From: JAGOLU01 sp964542665
GTDB lineage: Bacteria > Patescibacteriota > Microgenomatia > UBA1406 > GWC2-37-13
Reading direction: 5' to 3'
Assembly (NCBI GenBank): GCA_964542665.1
Contig: CAZIUF010000008.1
Location: forward strand, 1 to 35,683
DNA: 35,683 nt
Part shown: piece by piece, positions 32,886 to 35,683 of the stretch
Layout: each line of letters begins with the position of its first letter
Numbering within the stretch: position 1 is the first letter of the stretch
The notes under the pieces: generated by a model
What the model saw: the letters and a program-made list of their open reading frames with translations, nothing else
Told to the model about the DNA's origin: nothing
Databases searched by the model: none
Position numbers and translations under genes: made by a program

Positions 32886-32969
32886 ATCCTGCTGCACGGT
32901 GCTGTTGCCGACTCAACAGCTTGTTTACGGGGTTCAAGCGAAATAACCCCTGCTCAACTCTCGGATGTG

Positions 32970-32995
32970 GGCCGACGCATGAAAATGCGTCGGCC
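32970..32995 (+). terminator. Terminator after the G+C-rich gene
   Basis: Perfect 11-bp stem GGCCGACGCAT/ATGCGTCGGCC with a GAAA loop, then TCTTCCCTTTCT. The U-tract is weak. A second hairpin GGGGTT/AACCCC lies about 35 nt upstream. It closes the G+C-rich cassette; host-like composition resumes right after. Confidence 0.65.
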
Positions 32996-33036
32996 TCTTC
33001 CCTTTCTCCATACAGTACATACTTGTGTAGAGAGGA

Positions 33037-34383
33037 ATGAACAAAAAAAACAACCAAACAATGCAAGATGTACTCGTCATCAGCTCCTACCCTGATCGCA
33101 AACGCGATATACGGGGTCTCAATGCTGTGGCATGGTATGCACAACAGGTGTTCGGTGCTTCACAGGTATCACCGTTCAGATATCATGTGATAGCTGAGAT
33201 GACAAACAAGGCTTTTGAAAAATATAGTGATCATGGAGCGCAAATATATAGGTGTTGGCGTCGAGATACACCTCTTGCCTTTTTTGACATATTTTGGAAC
33301 ATACTCCAATCGGCCTCACTCAGGTCAATACCCGTAGTGGTCGTTGAATTTGAGTTTCATATGTTTGGCCCGACGACTACAACGCTTTTCTTTCCACTTT
33401 TGTTACTTGGCTTGAGACTAATGGGCAAAACAGTGATCATCGAGATGCACCAGGTAGTCACCGATCTACGTACAATAAGCTCGCATATACACATATCAAG
33501 AAAAGGATCACTCATATATCTGATGAACAAGGGTTTAAGCCTCTTCTATAGTGCTGTCGGTTTTCTTGCAAACAAAATAGTTGTGCTCGAAGAGACTTTG
33601 GGTACGCGACTAAATGGGCTTGTGCCAAACAGCAAAATAGTTTTGTCATACATACCTGTTAAGCTTGTTAAATCAAATAAAAAAGTTAGTTCACAAATTG
33701 TTAAGAAAAAGTTAGGCATACCAAGTGATGCCTTTGTGATCATGTCATTTGGGTTCATTGCTTGGTACAAGGGTACTGATTGGCTGGTCGATGCAGTGAT
33801 AAAAATGTCAAAAAAATATCCATCACTCTATTTATTGATAGCTGGTGGCAAAAGCATGACTCTTGAAGGACAAGAGCACTATGAAAAATATGTGGCTGAT
33901 ATTGAAAAAAAAGTTTCGATGGTCCCTAACATTAAAATTACTGGATTCATTGAAAAGTCGAAAATTGATGGCTACTACGCCTCTTCAAATCTGGCAGTTC
34001 TGCCTTATCGGGTCATGATGTCTTCATCTGGGCCGTTGAATCATGCACTTTCTGCCCACGTTCCTTTTGTGATGTCTGAAAACCTCAAAAACTATACCGA
34101 GTCAAATGATTTCATGGTTGCCCAAAAAACAGTTAATCTAAAAGATACCGATATATTTTTTAAGCACAAACAAGCTAGTTTTGAGAAAATGATTTCAAGA
34201 GCTATGTCAGACAACAGCTACTTGGAAAATTTGAGCGCTTATGTCAAAAGTGTTGCAAAGGAAAGATCACTATATAACTTACCGCTCGTAAGTTTGCTAC
34301 AATCAATCTATGCGCAGCTTCCTATCCAAAAATTGGCATATATGCCTACTGTTGCTCATAACGTGCGCACTATTTTGGATTAA
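33037..34383 (+). CDS. GT-B glycosyltransferase (family 4-like)
   Basis: 448 aa. Two Rossmann-like halves: the N half has 'DVLVISSYPDRKRDIRGLNAVAWYA' (in pieces) and a hydrophobic 'LFFPLLLLGLRLMG' stretch that may rest on the membrane; the C half has 'FVIMSFGFIAWYKGTDWLVDAV', 'YLLIAGG', 'IKITGFIEKSKIDGYYASSNLAVLPYR' in order, as in GT4 enzymes that bind the nucleotide sugar. The start is ATG 33037 with GAGG just upstream; ATG 33061 is an alternative. It likely builds surface glycans. The following membrane-protein gene overlaps its 3' end by 74 nt, implying coupling. Host-like composition. Confidence 0.85.
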   Translation: MNKKNNQTMQDVLVISSYPDRKRDIRGLNAVAWYAQQVFGASQVSPFRYHVIAEMTNKAFEKYSDHGAQIYRCWRRDTPLAFFDIFWNILQSASLRSIPVVVVEFEFHMFGPTTTTLFFPLLLLGLRLMGKTVIIEMHQVVTDLRTISSHIHISRKGSLIYLMNKGLSLFYSAVGFLANKIVVLEETLGTRLNGLVPNSKIVLSYIPVKLVKSNKKVSSQIVKKKLGIPSDAFVIMSFGFIAWYKGTDWLVDAVIKMSKKYPSLYLLIAGGKSMTLEGQEHYEKYVADIEKKVSMVPNIKITGFIEKSKIDGYYASSNLAVLPYRVMMSSSGPLNHALSAHVPFVMSENLKNYTESNDFMVAQKTVNLKDTDIFFKHKQASFEKMISRAMSDNSYLENLSAYVKSVAKERSLYNLPLVSLLQSIYAQLPIQKLAYMPTVAHNVRTILD

Positions 34384-35683
34384 CTACGTACCGGGTACGT
34401 GGCTCACTGGATGGGACAATCTTCATACTGAGTTTGCCTTTAAGCTTAACTTACTTCGCTCTATCAGTGGTGTTTGGCAGCACAATGAGGGTTTGGGACA
34501 CCTTGCAGGAAATGCACTAGCGGCAGATATCCCCAGACAAGTGTTTTTATGGGTTCTGTCCCTGGCTTTCCCCATTTCAATGCTCAGATACATATTCCTG
34601 TTTTTGATGTTGTTCATTGGTGGTTGGGGCGCATCAAGCTTTTTGAGAAAACATGCAAACAAATCTTTGGGTTTATGCTTTCTCGGAGGACTTTACTACA
34701 TGCTCAATCTTGCGACTTTACAGACTTTCTACATCCACCTTGAGGCTTTTATTGTGCATTTTGCACTATTACCGTGGATAGTATCAGCGGTATTCGAGTA
34801 CTGGAAATCAGGAAGCAAAAAGAATCTTCTAGCGCTTGCTGCAATAAATATTTTGTTTCTTCCACAATCGTTTATACCTACTATGTTTGTGGTGTACTGC
34901 ATTGTTCTATCTGTGCTTTCAGTAGCACAGCTTATAACGGCAGCAAATAAAGCTGCATATATGAAGCGTATCGGTATTACAGCCATAGTTATTCTTTTAA
35001 TAAACTTATTTTGGCTACTTCCCTTTGCATATTTTGTCATTACCTCTGCCAATGTGACTACTGAAGCAAAAATAAATAAATATGGAACTTGGAGAGTGGT
35101 TGCCCAAAATGAAAAGTACGGAACTATTGGCAACGTCATACTGCTAAAAGGATTTGCCTTAGACAATCTAACGTTTTCACCGGACGAGGATGTGACTTAT
35201 ATCATGCCTCAGTGGAAGGATTTTATTTCTTCGAAACCATTTAATTATATTGGTTACACCTTTTTCTTGCTCATATGCACGGGGTTGTTCGCAATATTTA
35301 AAAACAAATGGAAGTACAAGTACCATTTCGCTTTCCTATTTACTTTCACCTTCATCATTCTTGCAAATGGATCTGCTCCATTTTCATACATCGTAAATTT
35401 TTTACAGGGTGCAGTGCCACTTTTCAAACAAGTATTTCGTGCATCATTTACTAAATTTTCGATTCTTTTATGCTTTGTGTATGCCGTTTTGCTAGTTCAA
35501 GGTTTAGAATTTTTCATGTATAAAGTAGTTGATAAATTTAAAATTACCTCCACACCCCTTGCGAAATACATTTTTTATGGATGTATATTTGCAACGATTG
35601 TGTACATGGGGTACCCATCCTTTAAATCAAACTTTATATATCCAAAAGCGCGTGTGAACATTCCTTCAGAATACTTCAAGTTG
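34310..35683 (+). CDS. Polytopic membrane protein, GT-C-like, C-terminally cut by the window
   Basis: 458 codons open to the window end, no stop. Start ATG at 34310-34312, 74 nt inside the glycosyltransferase gene in another frame. After an N-terminal helix (about 8-25) comes a periplasmic-side loop with 'YVPGTWLTGWDNLHTEF', acidic residues typical of the first loop of GT-C transferases, then ten or more membrane helices separated by short loops. It would transfer sugars from a lipid carrier outside the membrane; this is inferred from layout and from the adjacent glycosyltransferase. It could also be a flippase or polymerase. Confidence 0.65.
   Translation, partial: MRSFLSKNWHICLLLLITCALFWINYVPGTWLTGWDNLHTEFAFKLNLLRSISGVWQHNEGLGHLAGNALAADIPRQVFLWVLSLAFPISMLRYIFLFLMLFIGGWGASSFLRKHANKSLGLCFLGGLYYMLNLATLQTFYIHLEAFIVHFALLPWIVSAVFEYWKSGSKKNLLALAAINILFLPQSFIPTMFVVYCIVLSVLSVAQLITAANKAAYMKRIGITAIVILLINLFWLLPFAYFVITSANVTTEAKINKYGTWRVVAQNEKYGTIGNVILLKGFALDNLTFSPDEDVTYIMPQWKDFISSKPFNYIGYTFFLLICTGLFAIFKNKWKYKYHFAFLFTFTFIILANGSAPFSYIVNFLQGAVPLFKQVFRASFTKFSILLCFVYAVLLVQGLEFFMYKVVDKFKITSTPLAKYIFYGCIFATIVYMGYPSFKSNFIYPKARVNIPSEYFKL

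Noticed and set aside
31710..32897. 395-codon minus-strand open frame
   Set aside because: Antisense to the aspartic protease gene in high-G+C DNA, runs through the Ns, and its Arg/His/Asp-rich composition is that of a shadow frame.

Overview
The window looks like a chromosomal piece from a Candidate Phyla Radiation (Patescibacteria) genome, possibly Microgenomates-like; the placement is inferred, not proven. The grounds are a divergent 16S rRNA gene with mismatches to universal primers but matched pairing changes, a lone 16S with no 23S beside it, small synthetases without accessory domains (ThrRS without TGS, PheT without its tRNA-binding OB domain), a type IV pilus locus, few Shine-Dalgarno sequences, and gaps filled with degenerate A/T-rich word repeats. 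Most of the window is about 40% G+C; 31.35-33.0 kb is much richer, roughly 60%.

Layout. 0-6.0 kb is a divergent type IV pilus locus: pilT (cut by the window start) and pilB on the minus strand, then three prepilin-like genes and pilM-pilN-pilO on the plus strand. 6.0-10.1 kb is a minus-strand information-processing block: rpsP, rnc, nusB, rpmF, a umuD-umuC mutagenic polymerase pair, tRNA-Val(UAC) and tRNA-Ile(GAU). 10.3-13.5 kb is a plus-strand trio: a PRC-barrel/MgtE-N/CBS protein without a membrane channel, a divergent Nramp transporter, and a degenerate-looking SAM hydroxide adenosyltransferase-like protein. A large exported protein (13.5-15.6 kb) and the 16S gene (15.9-17.4 kb) follow on the minus strand.

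17.5-28.9 kb is a long minus-strand run. In transcription order it is trpS, thrC, a guanylate-kinase-like P-loop gene, a SerB-like phosphatase, thrS, infC, rpmI, rplT, pheS, pheT and a membrane protein, ending at the separately promoted 16S gene. The thrS-infC-rpmI-rplT-pheS-pheT order matches the classical bacterial cluster. Several good promoters break the run up, and many put the -10 box only 7-10 nt before an ATG, which predicts leaderless or nearly leaderless mRNAs.

28.9-31.4 kb is gene-poor. It holds tRNA-Val(GAC), tRNA-Asp(GUC), modular palindromic repeats, a promoter followed at once by a terminator-like hairpin, a long structured leader before a small membrane protein, and many other hairpins. 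31.35-33.0 kb is a G+C-rich cassette with its own ribosome site and terminator: three tandem copies of a double hairpin lead into a membrane-anchored collagen-like protein carrying a retropepsin-type aspartic protease domain. The assembly has ten Ns in its Gly-X-Y tract. 33.0-35.7 kb returns to host composition with a GT-B glycosyltransferase and an overlapping polytopic membrane protein that runs off the window.
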